Source: Henriciella algicola (GTDB taxonomy: Bacteria; Pseudomonadota; Alphaproteobacteria; Caulobacterales; Hyphomonadaceae). Taken from it: DNA of 64,000 bases. Both the position numbers and the translations under genes were made by a program. Location of the stretch: contig NZ_QWGA01000003.1 of NCBI RefSeq assembly GCF_003576245.1, positions 1,240,001-1,304,000 of the forward strand, read 5' to 3'. The notes under the pieces are model-generated. The model was not told the origin of the DNA and searched no databases. It saw only the letters and a list, made by a program, of their open reading frames with translations. Positions 18,186 to 26,257 of this stretch are shown in pieces. The stretch's first letter is position 1. Each line of letters opens with the position of its first letter.

Positions 18186-18944
18186 ATGGCAGAGGTCAAG
18201 ATTTGCGGAATTTCGGACGCCGACATGGTGAAGGTCGCTGCGGAGGCAGGGGCTGACTGGGTCGGGTTCGTCCTTGTGTCTGCCAGTCCGCGAAACGTGC
18301 TCGGTAGTGGGGCGTCCCGGTTCGATCAGATCACGGATCTGATGCTGACCGCCGCGACCAACAATGTGCGGTCGGTCATTCTTTTGGCAGACCCGGAGCC
18401 TGCCATCCTGCGCGGTGTGGGCGGCGCCGTCATGCCAGACGTGTTCCAGCTGCATGGACAGGAGTCGCCAGAATTTGTCGCTAATCTACGCGCCAGCCTG
18501 CCCTCATCCGTTGAGGTCTGGAAAGCGGTTGGCGTTTCGTCGCGCGAGGAGCTTGACGACGCCGCCCATCGCTATCGGGCGGCAGACCGGCTGCTGATTG
18601 ACGCCAAGCCGCCAGAGGGGGCGACCCGGACAGGCGGGCACGGCGCCGCTTTTGACTGGTCCATTCTGGAGGGGTGGGAAGCTTCGAAGCCTTGGCTCCT
18701 TGCCGGAGGCCTCACCCCGCACAATGTAGCGGGCGCAATAAAGGCAACCGGGGCATCCGCTGTCGATGTATCGTCAGGCGTTGAACGCCAGCGCGGCATC
18801 AAGGATGCCGACCTCGTGCGTACCTTCATTGCGGCGGCGAAAAGTGCAGATTATGAGGGCTCTCATGAACAAGCCAAACACATGGGCACAATGGCCCGAC
18901 GAGAAGGGCCGCTTCGGCGAATTTGGCGGGCGCTACGTCGCTGA
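18186..18944 (+). CDS. trpF: Phosphoribosylanthranilate isomerase
   Basis: A 252-residue TIM-barrel enzyme of tryptophan synthesis. The catalytic Cys is in VKICGI (residue 7), the catalytic Asp in LLIDAKPP, and the phosphate-binding loop includes [14 protein letters not shown] and [15 protein letters not shown]. Typical TrpF proteins end about 35 residues earlier, near [10 protein letters not shown]. The extra basic tail (ending [12 protein letters not shown]) is encoded in a second frame over the first 80 bases of trpB, so it probably arose by loss of an earlier stop. The start lacks a ribosome binding site. Confidence 0.95.
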   Translation: MAEVKICGISDADMVKVAAEAGADWVGFVLVSASPRNVLGSGASRFDQITDLMLTAATNNVRSVILLADPEPAILRGVGGAVMPDVFQLHGQESPEFVANLRASLPSSVEVWKAVGVSSREELDDAAHRYRAADRLLIDAKPPEGATRTGGHGAAFDWSILEGWEASKPWLLAGGLTPHNVAGAIKATGASAVDVSSGVERQRGIKDADLVRTFIAAAKSADYEGSHEQAKHMGTMARREGPLRRIWRALRR

Positions 18945-20076
18945 AACGCTGATGCCGCTCGTCCTCGAGCTCGAGGATGAGTACCGCGCCGCCAAGAAGG
19001 ACCCTGCCTTCCTGTCCCAGATAGACGACCTCTGGCGCAACTATGTCGGCCGTCCGTCTCCGCTCTATCATGCAGAGCGGATGAGCGAGCATTTTGGCGG
19101 GCCTAAAATCTATTTCAAACGCGACGAGCTCAATCATACTGGCGCGCACAAGATCAATAACTGCCTCGGCCAGGTCCTGCTCGCCATGCGGATGGGCAAG
19201 AAGCGCATCATCGCTGAGACCGGCGCGGGCCAGCACGGCGTTGCGACCGCGACGGTCTGTGCGCGTTTTGGCCTGAAATGCGTCGTCTTCATGGGCGCCA
19301 CCGATGTTGAGCGTCAAAAGCCGAACGTCTTCCGTATGAAGATGCTGGGCGCCGAGATCGTGCCTGTGTCTTCCGGTACCGGTACCCTCAAGGACGCCAT
19401 GAATGAGGCGCTGCGCGACTGGGTCACCAATGTGCACGACACGTTCTACGTGATCGGCACTGCGGCGGGCCCGCATCCCTATCCGGAACTGGTGCGCGAC
19501 TTCCAGTCGGTCATCGGTCAGGAAGCCAAGAGCCAGATGATGGAACGCGAAGGCCGCCTGCCTGATGCAGTCATGGCCTGTATCGGTGGCGGCTCGAACG
19601 CGATCGGCCTCTTCCACCCCTTCATCGAGGATGAAGGCGTGCGCCTGATCGGTGTCGAAGCCTCCGGCCATGGCATTGAGACTGGCCAGCACGCCGCGGC
19701 CCTCAATGGCGGCAAACCCGGCATCCTGCACGGCAACAAGACCTATCTCCTGCAGACCGATGACGGCCAGATCATCGATGCGCACTCGATTTCTGCCGGT
19801 CTCGACTATCCGGGCATCGGGCCGGAGCACGCTTTCCTGCGCGACACGGGCCGGGCCGAATACCTCACCTGTACCGACAAAGAAGCGCTCGAAGGCTTCC
19901 AGCTCTGCACGCGGCTTGAAGGCATCATTCCCGCGCTGGAGCCTGCCCACGCGATCGCCCGCCTGGGCGATGTCTGCGAGACAATGGACAAGGACCAGAT
20001 ACTGATCATGAATCTCTGCGGGCGCGGCGATAAGGACATCTTCTCTGTCGCCGAGCATCTCGGCATGGAGATCTAG
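18865..20076 (+). CDS. trpB: Tryptophan synthase beta chain
   Basis: A 403-residue PLP enzyme. I place the start at the ATG at 18865 ([20 protein letters not shown]), which has GAGGG four to nine bases upstream; this gives the usual length of ~400. The PLP lysine is in [13 protein letters not shown], the phosphate loop in [12 protein letters not shown], and the catalytic Glu region in [12 protein letters not shown]. It condenses indole with serine in the TrpA2B2 complex. The gene overlaps trpF by 80 bases, and cutA begins 3 bases after its stop. Confidence 0.97.
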   Translation: MNKPNTWAQWPDEKGRFGEFGGRYVAETLMPLVLELEDEYRAAKKDPAFLSQIDDLWRNYVGRPSPLYHAERMSEHFGGPKIYFKRDELNHTGAHKINNCLGQVLLAMRMGKKRIIAETGAGQHGVATATVCARFGLKCVVFMGATDVERQKPNVFRMKMLGAEIVPVSSGTGTLKDAMNEALRDWVTNVHDTFYVIGTAAGPHPYPELVRDFQSVIGQEAKSQMMEREGRLPDAVMACIGGGSNAIGLFHPFIEDEGVRLIGVEASGHGIETGQHAAALNGGKPGILHGNKTYLLQTDDGQIIDAHSISAGLDYPGIGPEHAFLRDTGRAEYLTCTDKEALEGFQLCTRLEGIIPALEPAHAIARLGDVCETMDKDQILIMNLCGRGDKDIFSVAEHLGMEI

Positions 20077-20079
20077 GCG

Positions 20080-20409
20080 ATGACCAAAGCGCTCCTCATA
20101 CGGATCACCTGCCCCTCGCAGGACGTTGCCCAGCAGATCGCCGATGCGGCCGTTGAAATGCGGCTAGCCGCTTGTGGCAATATCGAAGGCCCGGTCTCTT
20201 CTACCTATCTCTGGAAAGGCGTTGTAGAGCAGGCATTCGAGCACATTCTCTGGCTGAAATCGGTCGAAGGCTGCTGGGAAGCGCTGGAAACCCTCGTAAC
20301 GAGCCTCCACCCCTACGACATACCAGCTATGGTAGCCTGGCCTTGCACTCATGCGCTGGGTGAGTATGCAGCGTGGCTTGAAGAAAATACGGAAGCGCCT
20401 TCCCGCTAA
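20080..20409 (+). CDS. cutA: CutA-type divalent-ion tolerance protein
   Basis: A 109-residue protein of the CutA1 family, which forms PII-like ferredoxin-fold trimers. Recognisable segments are LIRITCPSQDVAQQIADAAVEMRLAACGNI, SSTYLWKGVVEQAFE and HPYDIPAMVAW, which match the family's LAAC-N, Y-W-G-and HPY-P signatures. The role in metal tolerance is not firmly settled in most bacteria. It sits between trpB and trpA: its start is 3 bases after trpB, and its TAA shares a base with the ATG of trpA (TAATG). Confidence 0.93.
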   Translation: MTKALLIRITCPSQDVAQQIADAAVEMRLAACGNIEGPVSSTYLWKGVVEQAFEHILWLKSVEGCWEALETLVTSLHPYDIPAMVAWPCTHALGEYAAWLEENTEAPSR

Positions 20410-21236
20410 TGCCGACATCCCGAATTACTGCACGGTTCGACAAGGTTCGCGCCGAAGGCCGCGCCGCACTGGTCAGCTATATCATGGCGGGCGACCCCGA
20501 CCTTGAGACTAGCTACAAGGCGCTTTGCGCCCTGCGCGACAATGGCGCCGACATCATTGAGCTTGGCGCACCTTTCACTGACCCGATGGCAGATGGCCCG
20601 GCGATCCAGCGCGCTGGCCAGCGCAGCCTGAAAGCCGGCACGAAGCTTACCGACGTTCTGGCGCTGGCAAAACGCTTTCGCGAAGACGACAAGGACACGC
20701 CGCTCATCCTGATGGGCTATGCCAACCCGGTCTTCCACCTTGGTTATGGCGCTTTTGCAGATGCGGCCGCCGATGCCGGGATCGATGGCACGATCCTCGT
20801 CGACCTGCCGCCCGAGGAAGATCATGAGCTGCGCGAAGCCTATGCGCGCCATGAGATTTCTGTCATCCGGCTGGCCACGCCGACCACGACCGACAAGCGC
20901 ATTGCAAAGGTCGCTGAGGGCGCTTCGGGCTTTCTCTACTATGTCGCCGTTGCCGGCGTGACCGGGTCCGGCTCTGCCGATCCGGAAGATATTCGTGAAG
21001 GCGTGGAGCGTGCCCGGCGCGTTTCGGGCCTCCCTGTCTGCGTCGGATTCGGCGTACGAACGGGGGAACAAGCCGCCGCCATGGCCGCTATTGCAGATGG
21101 GGTTGTCGTCGGGTCCGCATTCGTGGATCATGTACGAACATCTCTGGAAGCGGGCACGCCGGACGAAATCCCATCCAAGATCGGCGCGCTGGCAGCAGAA
21201 CTGTCTGGCGCCCTCGCCGATACACGGCGAAACTAG
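20409..21236 (+). CDS. trpA: Tryptophan synthase alpha chain
   Basis: A 275-residue TIM barrel. The catalytic Glu is in IIELGAPFTDPMADGP (Glu of ELG; Asp of DPMADG), with LMGYANPVFHLGY, VDLPPEEDHEL, and the phosphate site VCVGFGVRTGEQAAAM. It cleaves indole-3-glycerol phosphate and passes indole to TrpB. The length is normal (~268). The ATG overlaps the cutA stop by one base, so translation is probably coupled through cutA. Confidence 0.97.
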   Translation: MPTSRITARFDKVRAEGRAALVSYIMAGDPDLETSYKALCALRDNGADIIELGAPFTDPMADGPAIQRAGQRSLKAGTKLTDVLALAKRFREDDKDTPLILMGYANPVFHLGYGAFADAAADAGIDGTILVDLPPEEDHELREAYARHEISVIRLATPTTTDKRIAKVAEGASGFLYYVAVAGVTGSGSADPEDIREGVERARRVSGLPVCVGFGVRTGEQAAAMAAIADGVVVGSAFVDHVRTSLEAGTPDEIPSKIGALAAELSGALADTRRN

Positions 21237-21263
21237 GCAGTACAGTTTAGGAGTGACTCTGAC

Positions 21264-22253
21264 ATGAACTGGCTCACCAATTTCAGAACGCCCGGTTTGA
21301 AGACTTTCCTGTCTTCGAAGAAGGACACGCCCGATAATCTCTGGGTCAAATGCCCCAAATCCGGTGAGCTCGTCTATCGCTCCGACCTGGAAGAGAGCTG
21401 GTATGTCACCCCGGCAGGCGCGCATCTTCGCATTTCGCCGCGCCGCCGTTTCCGTCTCTTCTTCGACAATGAGCGCTGGGAGCCGGTGCAGCTTCCGCCT
21501 GTTCCGCAGGACCCGCTCAAATTCCGCGATGACAAGCCTTACCCGTCCCGCCTGAAGGCCGCCAAGTCCAAGCTGGCCGCCCGCGAGAAGGAAGAAAGCC
21601 CGGACGCGAGCCCGCCAATCTCGCAGGAAGACTGCATGGCGGCCGCCTTCGGACGTATCAAGGGCAAGCCCGCCGTCGTTCTCGTACAGGACTTTGCCTT
21701 CATGGGCGGCTCGCTCGGCATGGCAGCCGGTGAAGCCTTTATCGCGGCAGCCCAGCTTGCCGTTGCCCGCAAGGCCGCTTTCATCGTCTGTACCGCTTCT
21801 GGCGGTGCGCGCATGCAGGAAGGGACACTTTCCCTCATGCAGATGCCGCGCACGACGCTCGCCATCGATGAAGTTCGCGAAGCTGGTCTTCCCTATATCG
21901 TTGTCCTGACCGACCCGACTTCGGGCGGTGTTTCGGCCTCCTATGCGATGCTTGGCGACGTTCATATCGCTGAGCCGGGCGCCATGATTGCGTTCTCCGG
22001 CCCGCGCGTGATCGAGCAGACCATCCGCGAGAAACTGCCGGACGGCTTCCAGCGCTCTGAATTCTTGCGCCAGAAGGGCCAGGTCGATATCGTCAGTGAC
22101 CGCCGCGAGCTGAAAGCAACAGTCGGGCGTCTTCTCGCCCACCTGATGCCGAAACGCGCGACGGACGAGACGCCGATCGGGCCGCTCAAGGCGCCGTTGG
22201 CCGACGTCCCGGCACCGGACTCCAAGGACAAGTCCAAGGGCAAGAAAGCTTGA
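21264..22253 (+). CDS. accD: Acetyl-CoA carboxylase carboxyltransferase subunit beta
   Basis: A 329-residue protein with an AGGAG site 10 bases before the ATG. The carboxyltransferase core includes DFAFMGGSLGMAAGEAF, CTASGGARMQEG, DPTSGGVSASYAMLGD and GFQRSEFL. With AccA it transfers carboxyl from biotin to acetyl-CoA, the first step of fatty-acid synthesis. The N-terminal zinc ribbon is degenerate: the usual four Cys are reduced to one (WVKCPKSGELVY, then VTPAGAHLRI). The C-terminus is Lys/Pro-rich. trpA-accD-folC order is common in proteobacteria. Confidence 0.96.
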   Translation: MNWLTNFRTPGLKTFLSSKKDTPDNLWVKCPKSGELVYRSDLEESWYVTPAGAHLRISPRRRFRLFFDNERWEPVQLPPVPQDPLKFRDDKPYPSRLKAAKSKLAAREKEESPDASPPISQEDCMAAAFGRIKGKPAVVLVQDFAFMGGSLGMAAGEAFIAAAQLAVARKAAFIVCTASGGARMQEGTLSLMQMPRTTLAIDEVREAGLPYIVVLTDPTSGGVSASYAMLGDVHIAEPGAMIAFSGPRVIEQTIREKLPDGFQRSEFLRQKGQVDIVSDRRELKATVGRLLAHLMPKRATDETPIGPLKAPLADVPAPDSKDKSKGKKA

Positions 22254-23518
22254 TCGACGCCCAGCTTGGCGTCGAAACGGCGCTCAAACGGTTCGAACGC
22301 TACAATCCCAAAGACCGCATCCTCGCGCTCGACCGGCTTCTGGTCGTGCTGGAGGAGCTTGGCAATCCGCATCTAGATCTTCCCCCCGTCATCCATGTCG
22401 GCGGCACGAATGGCAAAGGCTCCACCACGGCCTTCATCCGCGCCATGGCAGAAGCGGCGGGCCTTTCCGTCCATACCTCCACCTCGCCGCATCTTGTTCG
22501 CTTCAATGAGCGGATCCGGCTCGCGGGCAAGCTGATCGAGGATGACTACCTCGTTTCCTGCCTCGAACGGGTCGAATCCGCCCTCAAGGGCCATCGCCAG
22601 ATCACCCATTTCGAGGCGGCGCAGGCGGCCAGCTTCCTCGCCTTCCATGAGACCCCGGCTGACCTCCTCATTCTCGAGGTTGGCCTTGGCGGGCGGTATG
22701 ATGCCTCCAATGTCATTCAGGCCGCCGCCTGTAGTGTTTTCTGCCCCATCGACCTTGATCATCAGGCCTTTCTCGGCAATACGATAACCAAGATCGCGAC
22801 CGACAAGGCCGGCATTCTGAAGCCCGGTTGCCCGGCCGTTTCCGCCATCCAGAACGAAGAGGCGAAAGCCGCGCTGGAGGCCGAAGCCGCCCGCACTGGC
22901 AACGAGATCGACTTCCTCACCCCCGATGATCTCGCCCTTATCCAGCCACCGCTGGGCCTCTGGGGAGAGCACCAGTTTTCCAATGCTGCCCTCGCCGCCA
23001 AGGCGCTGAAAGCGGCGAATATTCAGGGCATTACCCCGGACGCCATCGCCAGGGGCGCCGCCTCCGCCCGCTGGCCTGCCCGAATGCAGCGGCTCTCGAC
23101 CGGCCCCGTCACCGCACTGGCCGGTGAGAAGCCGGTCTGGCTCGACGGGGGGCATAATCCCCATGCGGGACGGGCGCTTTCTGCCGTGCTCGACACGCTA
23201 GACAGCGAAGAGCCTGCCAAGCGGACCATGCTCGTCTCGGCCATGCTGGCCAACAAGGATGCGCGCGGATTTTTCGCCGCCCTCAACCGGCCCGGCCTTC
23301 GCGTCTTTACCTGCCCCATCGACAATAATGAGAACAGTTTCACGCCAGACGAGCTCGCCAGTGCAGCCCGCGAGGCGGGCGCTGGCGCCGAGGCCCATCA
23401 GAGCTTCCGCGCGGCCATGGAAGCGGCCCGCGCGGCGGGCGCTGAGCGTATCCTGATCTGCGGTTCGCTCTATCTGGCGGGCAAGGTGCTGGCCCTGAAT
23501 GATGAGCTGCCTGACTAG
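22250..23518 (+). CDS. folC: Folylpolyglutamate/dihydrofolate synthase
   Basis: A 422-residue Mur-ligase-type enzyme. ATP loop HVGGTNGKGSTTAFI (residues ~48-62), then TSPHLVRFNERIRL, LEVGLGGRYDASN, 'DLDHQAFLGNTITKIATDKAGI' and WLDGGHNPHAGRAL. It adds glutamate to dihydropteroate and folates. The TTG start overlaps the accD stop codon by four bases (TTGA), so translation is coupled. It is the last gene of the run; an inverted repeat lies 20 bases after the stop. Confidence 0.95.
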   Translation: MIDAQLGVETALKRFERYNPKDRILALDRLLVVLEELGNPHLDLPPVIHVGGTNGKGSTTAFIRAMAEAAGLSVHTSTSPHLVRFNERIRLAGKLIEDDYLVSCLERVESALKGHRQITHFEAAQAASFLAFHETPADLLILEVGLGGRYDASNVIQAAACSVFCPIDLDHQAFLGNTITKIATDKAGILKPGCPAVSAIQNEEAKAALEAEAARTGNEIDFLTPDDLALIQPPLGLWGEHQFSNAALAAKALKAANIQGITPDAIARGAASARWPARMQRLSTGPVTALAGEKPVWLDGGHNPHAGRALSAVLDTLDSEEPAKRTMLVSAMLANKDARGFFAALNRPGLRVFTCPIDNNENSFTPDELASAAREAGAGAEAHQSFRAAMEAARAAGAERILICGSLYLAGKVLALNDELPD

Positions 23519-23537
23519 GTTTCGCTCTGAACCTCGC

Positions 23538-23615
23538 CCTTCGACAGGCTCAGGGTGAGGTTCGTTGCGAGATATACTTTCCTCCCAAGGGTCCTCATCC
23601 TGAGCCTGTCGAAGG
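23538..23615. repeat. Extragenic inverted repeat, 23-bp arms
   Basis: Arm 23538-23560 (CCTTCGACAGGCTCAGGGTG...) and arm 23593-23615 (CCTCATCCTGAGCCTGTCGA...) are reverse complements with one mismatch, separated by 32 bases. It directly follows folC. This 'cttcgacaggctcagg' element is a widespread intergenic repeat type in proteobacteria. It could fold in the folC message and act as a processing or termination signal. Confidence 0.8.
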
Positions 23616-23693
23616 ATGAAGCGGCAAAAAAAACCTGCGCGTGCGGCCACAGACCCGCCGGATCTGTGGGATGTGGCCCCGAATGTCCCCCTT

Positions 23694-24287
23694 CTAGCTC
23701 GTATCGAACCAGTCGCGCAGCACGTCATTGCCGTGCAGCATGAGGCTGGTTGTGAGGAGGGCAAGCTGCGGGGCGGCGCGATGCTGGCCGGCCAGCGGCA
23801 GGATGACAGGGCGCGGCTCACCTTCGGTTTTGAGGCGGTCAAGGATGCGCGCCATGCGCCGGGCGAGCGGCATCGGGTTCTCAAGGTGGAGCAGGAGTGT
23901 ACCCAGACGGTGCAGCAGTGGTGCACTGGCGGTGTTTCTGCGTGCGGGGGCCGTGTGCAGCGCGCGAAGCCGCTCAAGCGGTGTTCCGGCCTGGCCAATC
24001 TTTGGCAGGAGGTTGAAGGCGCCTGCTCTGGTTCTAGCGTTTTGGGGCCCGCGCACCTTTGGGGTGGAAGGTGCTTTCGCGGGCGGGGCCAGCTCGACTT
24101 CTGAAGCAAGAAGCAGGATCAGGCGGCGCAGCAGGATCTCAATAAATCTGATCTGCCTACGGGCATAGCGCGCGAGCGCCTGCGTCACCTCTGGCCTGAA
24201 ATCCACGCTCAACCGGTCCATCACCTCCACGACCGCGGCGCGGACAGTGGAAAAGCCTTCCTCGATGAAACCGGTGAGCTGGGTCAT
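23694..24287 (-). CDS. Unknown protein, Ala/Leu/Arg-rich, helical
   Basis: About 197 residues from the ATG at 24287 (MTQLTGFIEEGF...). An upstream GTG at 24362 is possible but sits at the edge of a repeat element. The sequence is rich in Leu, Ala and Arg and probably all-helical, with a very hydrophobic amphipathic stretch (RQIRFIEILLRRLILLLASEV) and a basic Pro-rich middle. I do not recognise a family. No good ribosome binding site is visible; a GGAGG beside the ATG is on the wrong strand. The base composition fits coding sequence on this strand, but confidence is moderate. Confidence 0.55.
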   Translation of the reverse strand: MTQLTGFIEEGFSTVRAAVVEVMDRLSVDFRPEVTQALARYARRQIRFIEILLRRLILLLASEVELAPPAKAPSTPKVRGPQNARTRAGAFNLLPKIGQAGTPLERLRALHTAPARRNTASAPLLHRLGTLLLHLENPMPLARRMARILDRLKTEGEPRPVILPLAGQHRAAPQLALLTTSLMLHGNDVLRDWFDTS

Positions 24288-24363
24288 GCGAAGGAGGATA
24301 GGGCAGGGTGGTTTGGGGTAGGAAAGTGTGGCTACTCTTGGTGGGCTATCGACGCTGGCCACG

Positions 24364-24400
24364 CACCATGGATGCCTGCCTTCGCAGGCATTTTCGGGAG
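24364..24400 (+). repeat. REP-type palindrome, single copy, forward orientation
   Basis: CACCATGGATGCCTGCCTTC followed by GCAGGCATTTTCGGGAG. The core hairpin is ATGCCTGC / GCAGGCAT around a CTTC loop. It is one of nine copies of the same family in this window (24364, 24437, 24505, 24872, 24938, 25015, 25100, 33991, 34059). Confidence 0.85.
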
Positions 24401-24436
24401 GGTGGTTTCTGGTTCTTTGAGGTTTTCGGTTCCTTT

Positions 24437-24540
24437 CCGGAGACCCCTGCGCAGGCAGGGGTCCATGATGGGGCTTTTGAGAATGTGAACTGGCTCGGCT
24501 GGAGCACTCTGGATACCTGCCTTTGCAGGTATCTTCGGGA
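24437..24540. repeat. Inverted pair of REP palindromes (pair 1)
   Basis: A reverse copy at 24437-24468 (stem GACCCCTGC/GCAGGGGTC, 24442-24463) and a forward copy at 24505-24540 (stem ATACCTGC/GCAGGTAT) are separated by about 40 bases. The pair ends 22 bases before the stop codon of the GIY-YIG gene. Relative to other copies, both stems carry paired base changes that keep the hairpin intact. Confidence 0.85.
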
Positions 24541-24561
24541 GGGCGGGGCTTCGGAGCGGGT

Positions 24562-24852
24562 TCAGTGGTTGAGTTTGAGGTAGAGGTCGAGCCAGTCGGG
24601 GTTTTCGGTTTCGATCAGCTTGATCTTCCAGGCGCGTTTCCATGCCTTGATCTGGTATTCGCGCGTCTTGGCGCTGTCGCGTGAATCGTGGGGTTCAAGC
24701 CAGACGAGGCGGTGGACGGCGTATTTGCGGGTAAAGGCGGCGCCTTGACCTTGTTTATGCTCCCAGACGCGTTTCGAGATGTCGTCGGTGCTGCCGGTAT
24801 AGAGCGTGCCGTTTTTCTGGCTGGCGAGGATGTAGACGTAGAATGGTTTCAT
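24562..24852 (-). CDS. Small GIY-YIG nuclease-domain protein
   Basis: A 96-residue protein made up of a single GIY-YIG domain. Motif 1 is YVYIL (residues 5-9) with LYTGSTDD (17-24), the conserved Arg is in ISKRVWEHK (about residue 28), and the catalytic Glu is in AKTREYQIKAWKR. This is the small UPF0213/YhbQ-like type, common in alphaproteobacteria and often in several copies. Biochemical roles are poorly known; related domains cut DNA in repair and homing enzymes. The gene is enclosed by inverted REP pairs, 22 bases from each. Confidence 0.9.
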   Translation of the reverse strand: MKPFYVYILASQKNGTLYTGSTDDISKRVWEHKQGQGAAFTRKYAVHRLVWLEPHDSRDSAKTREYQIKAWKRAWKIKLIETENPDWLDLYLKLNH

Positions 24853-24871
24853 TCTGTCTCATCCTGCCGCC

Positions 24872-24975
24872 GTCGATACCTGCGCAGGCAGGTATCCATG
24901 GATGTAACTTGAAGGCAAGCGCTTGGGTTGAAGGGGCCACCTTGGATGCCTGCCTTCGCAGGCATTTTCGGGGAG
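24872..24975. repeat. Inverted pair of REP palindromes (pair 2)
   Basis: The reverse copy at 24872-24901 has stem GATACCTGC/GCAGGTATC (24875-24896). The forward copy at 24938-24975 has stem ATGCCTGC/GCAGGCAT. The spacing equals that of pair 1. It begins 20 bases upstream of the GIY-YIG start codon. Confidence 0.85.
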
Positions 24976-25014
24976 TCGGTTTTAGTGTTTCGAGGCTTGT
25001 GACGCCCTGCCGCA

Positions 25015-25135
25015 GAGCCCTGTGTGGTTCGGCATGCTCACCATGAGGGACAGGGGTCCATGGAATGAGCTCTTAAGCAAGTGCCTCATTGGGAATGAGC
25101 ACTCTGGATACCTGCCTTCGCAGGCATCTTCGGGA
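25015..25135. repeat. Inverted pair of REP palindromes (pair 3), first member interrupted
   Basis: The reverse member (25015-25063) keeps the outer stem (GAGCCCTGTG ... ACAGGGGTCC), but its loop holds about 26 bases (25024-25049, GGTTCGGCATGCTCACCATG) that resemble the element at 23538. The forward member at 25100-25135 is intact, with an A/C mismatch in the stem. Together with pair 2, this fills the ~300-base gene-free stretch 24853-25151. Confidence 0.7.
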
Positions 25136-25151
25136 TGTGGGCGCTTATCCC

Positions 25152-25943
25152 TCAAGCATTCTTGATCGTCAGGCCGCCGTCGACCGGGATGTGGACGCCG
25201 TTGAGGAAGCTTGCGGCTGGCAGCACGACTGAAAGCGTCATATTGGCGACTTCTTCGGGGATGCCGTAACGGCGCAGCGGCACGCGGCGCTTAGCGTAGA
25301 TGGTCTTGTGCTCTTCGGAGATGCCAGCGGTGATGCCGGTGCGGATGGGGCCGGGGCAGATGCAGTTGACGGTGATGTCCATGTCTTCCTCACGGCCGAG
25401 GTCGCAGGCGAGACCGCGCGTCAGGCCGATGACGCCATGCTTGGCAGCGACATAGGGTGAGTTACCGGGGGTTGCGCCGAGGCCTTCGGTGGAGGCGACA
25501 TTCACGATGCGGCCGAACTTTGCCTTGCGCATATAGGGCAGGGCCGCGCGGATGGCGCGCTGATGGCTGGTCAGCATAACATTGATGCTGGGGCCCCAGC
25601 TGTCCTCATAGCTTTCTTCGGCGACATTGGCTGGGATGGCGAAACCTGCATTGTTAACGAGGATTTCGAGGCCGCCGAAATGCTCGGCCGCTTCCTTCAC
25701 GACGCGCTTGATCGCCTCGCCGTCCCCGACATCCATGGCCCAGCCTTTGACGTTCTCGAAGCCGGCGGCCTTGATCTCTTCCACGACCTTGTCGACGGCG
25801 TCCTGCTTGAGGTCAGTCACAGCGACATTCGCGCCTTCATGGGCGAAGAGGTGGGCAGTGGCCCGGCCCATGCCGGAGGCGGCGCCGGTGATGAGGGCGG
25901 TCTTGCCTTTGATCGAGCGGGAAAGCGGCTGGTACGGCTCCAT
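25152..25943 (-). CDS. SDR-family oxidoreductase
   Basis: A 263-residue short-chain dehydrogenase. The ATG at 25943 has GGAGGA upstream, so I prefer it to an in-frame start 66 bases earlier. The cofactor loop is TGAASGMGRATAHLF (residues ~16-30), then NNAGFA and the catalytic YVAAKHG (YxxxK) with an upstream NVAST. CPGPIRTGI and the C-terminal PVDGGLTIKNA are classic. An Asp after the second strand (VAVTDLKQDA) suggests NAD rather than NADP. The substrate is unknown; it resembles the 3-hydroxybutyrate/3-oxoacyl reductase type. Confidence 0.9.
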   Translation of the reverse strand: MEPYQPLSRSIKGKTALITGAASGMGRATAHLFAHEGANVAVTDLKQDAVDKVVEEIKAAGFENVKGWAMDVGDGEAIKRVVKEAAEHFGGLEILVNNAGFAIPANVAEESYEDSWGPSINVMLTSHQRAIRAALPYMRKAKFGRIVNVASTEGLGATPGNSPYVAAKHGVIGLTRGLACDLGREEDMDITVNCICPGPIRTGITAGISEEHKTIYAKRRVPLRRYGIPEEVANMTLSVVLPAASFLNGVHIPVDGGLTIKNA

Positions 25944-26063
25944 GGGCGGGTCTCCTCCGTGACGTTTTTCGTTGAGGAAGGCGTAGGGGGCAAGCGGGGC
26001 TTCGTCCATGGGTGACGTGTGGGGAGGGTTCGGCCTGAGCGGCCACGCTTACCTGTGCCGTCA

Positions 26064-26094
26064 TCCCGGAATTCGCTTCAGCGAATATCCGGGA
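26064..26094. repeat. Extragenic palindrome, TCCCGGA type
   Basis: TCCCGGA ATTCGC TTCA GCGAAT A TCCGGGA forms a hairpin with one bulge, followed by CCCATGG. The sequence differs from the TGGA...TTCGG palindromes at 24-25 kb. It lies in the 339-base gene-free region between the SDR gene and trxA. Confidence 0.75.
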
Positions 26095-26192
26095 CCCATG
26101 GCGGTTGAGGTTTCGCTTACCATGGGGGGCTGGGGCGTTGGCGATTGATGGAAGGTCGGGACAGCCACTTGCTTAGGCGCCCTCACCCCTGA

Positions 26193-26214
26193 CCCCTCTC
26201 CCAAGGGAGAGGGG
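26193..26214. repeat. Perfect 10-bp palindrome in a CCCTCACCCCTGACCCC context
   Basis: CCCCTCTCCC AA GGGAGAGGGG is a perfect hairpin. The sequence just before it (CCTCACCCCTGACCCC) recurs in many bacterial intergenic repeats of this kind. Confidence 0.7.
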
Positions 26215-26223
26215 AAGACAAGA

Positions 26224-26257
26224 AAAAGCCCGCCGCGGTTTGGCCGGGCGGGCTTTT
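26224..26257 (-). terminator. Rho-independent terminator of trxA
   Basis: Arms AAAAGCCCGCC (26224-26234) and GGCGGGCTTTT (26247-26257) pair perfectly. The minus strand ends in a T tract (CTTTTTCTTG). It lies 26 bases beyond the trxA stop and, being symmetrical, could act on both strands. Confidence 0.8.

Noticed and set aside
18826-20058. A 410-codon minus-strand frame
   Set aside because: Exact antisense shadow of trpB, which has all catalytic motifs.
20406-22142. A 578-codon minus-strand frame
   Set aside because: Antisense to trpA and accD, both certain genes; the translation has no recognisable motifs.
24364-25135. The regular palindromes as a CRISPR array
   Set aside because: Copies alternate in orientation, spacers are not of uniform size, a gene lies in the middle, copies also occur 9 kb away, and no cas gene is present.
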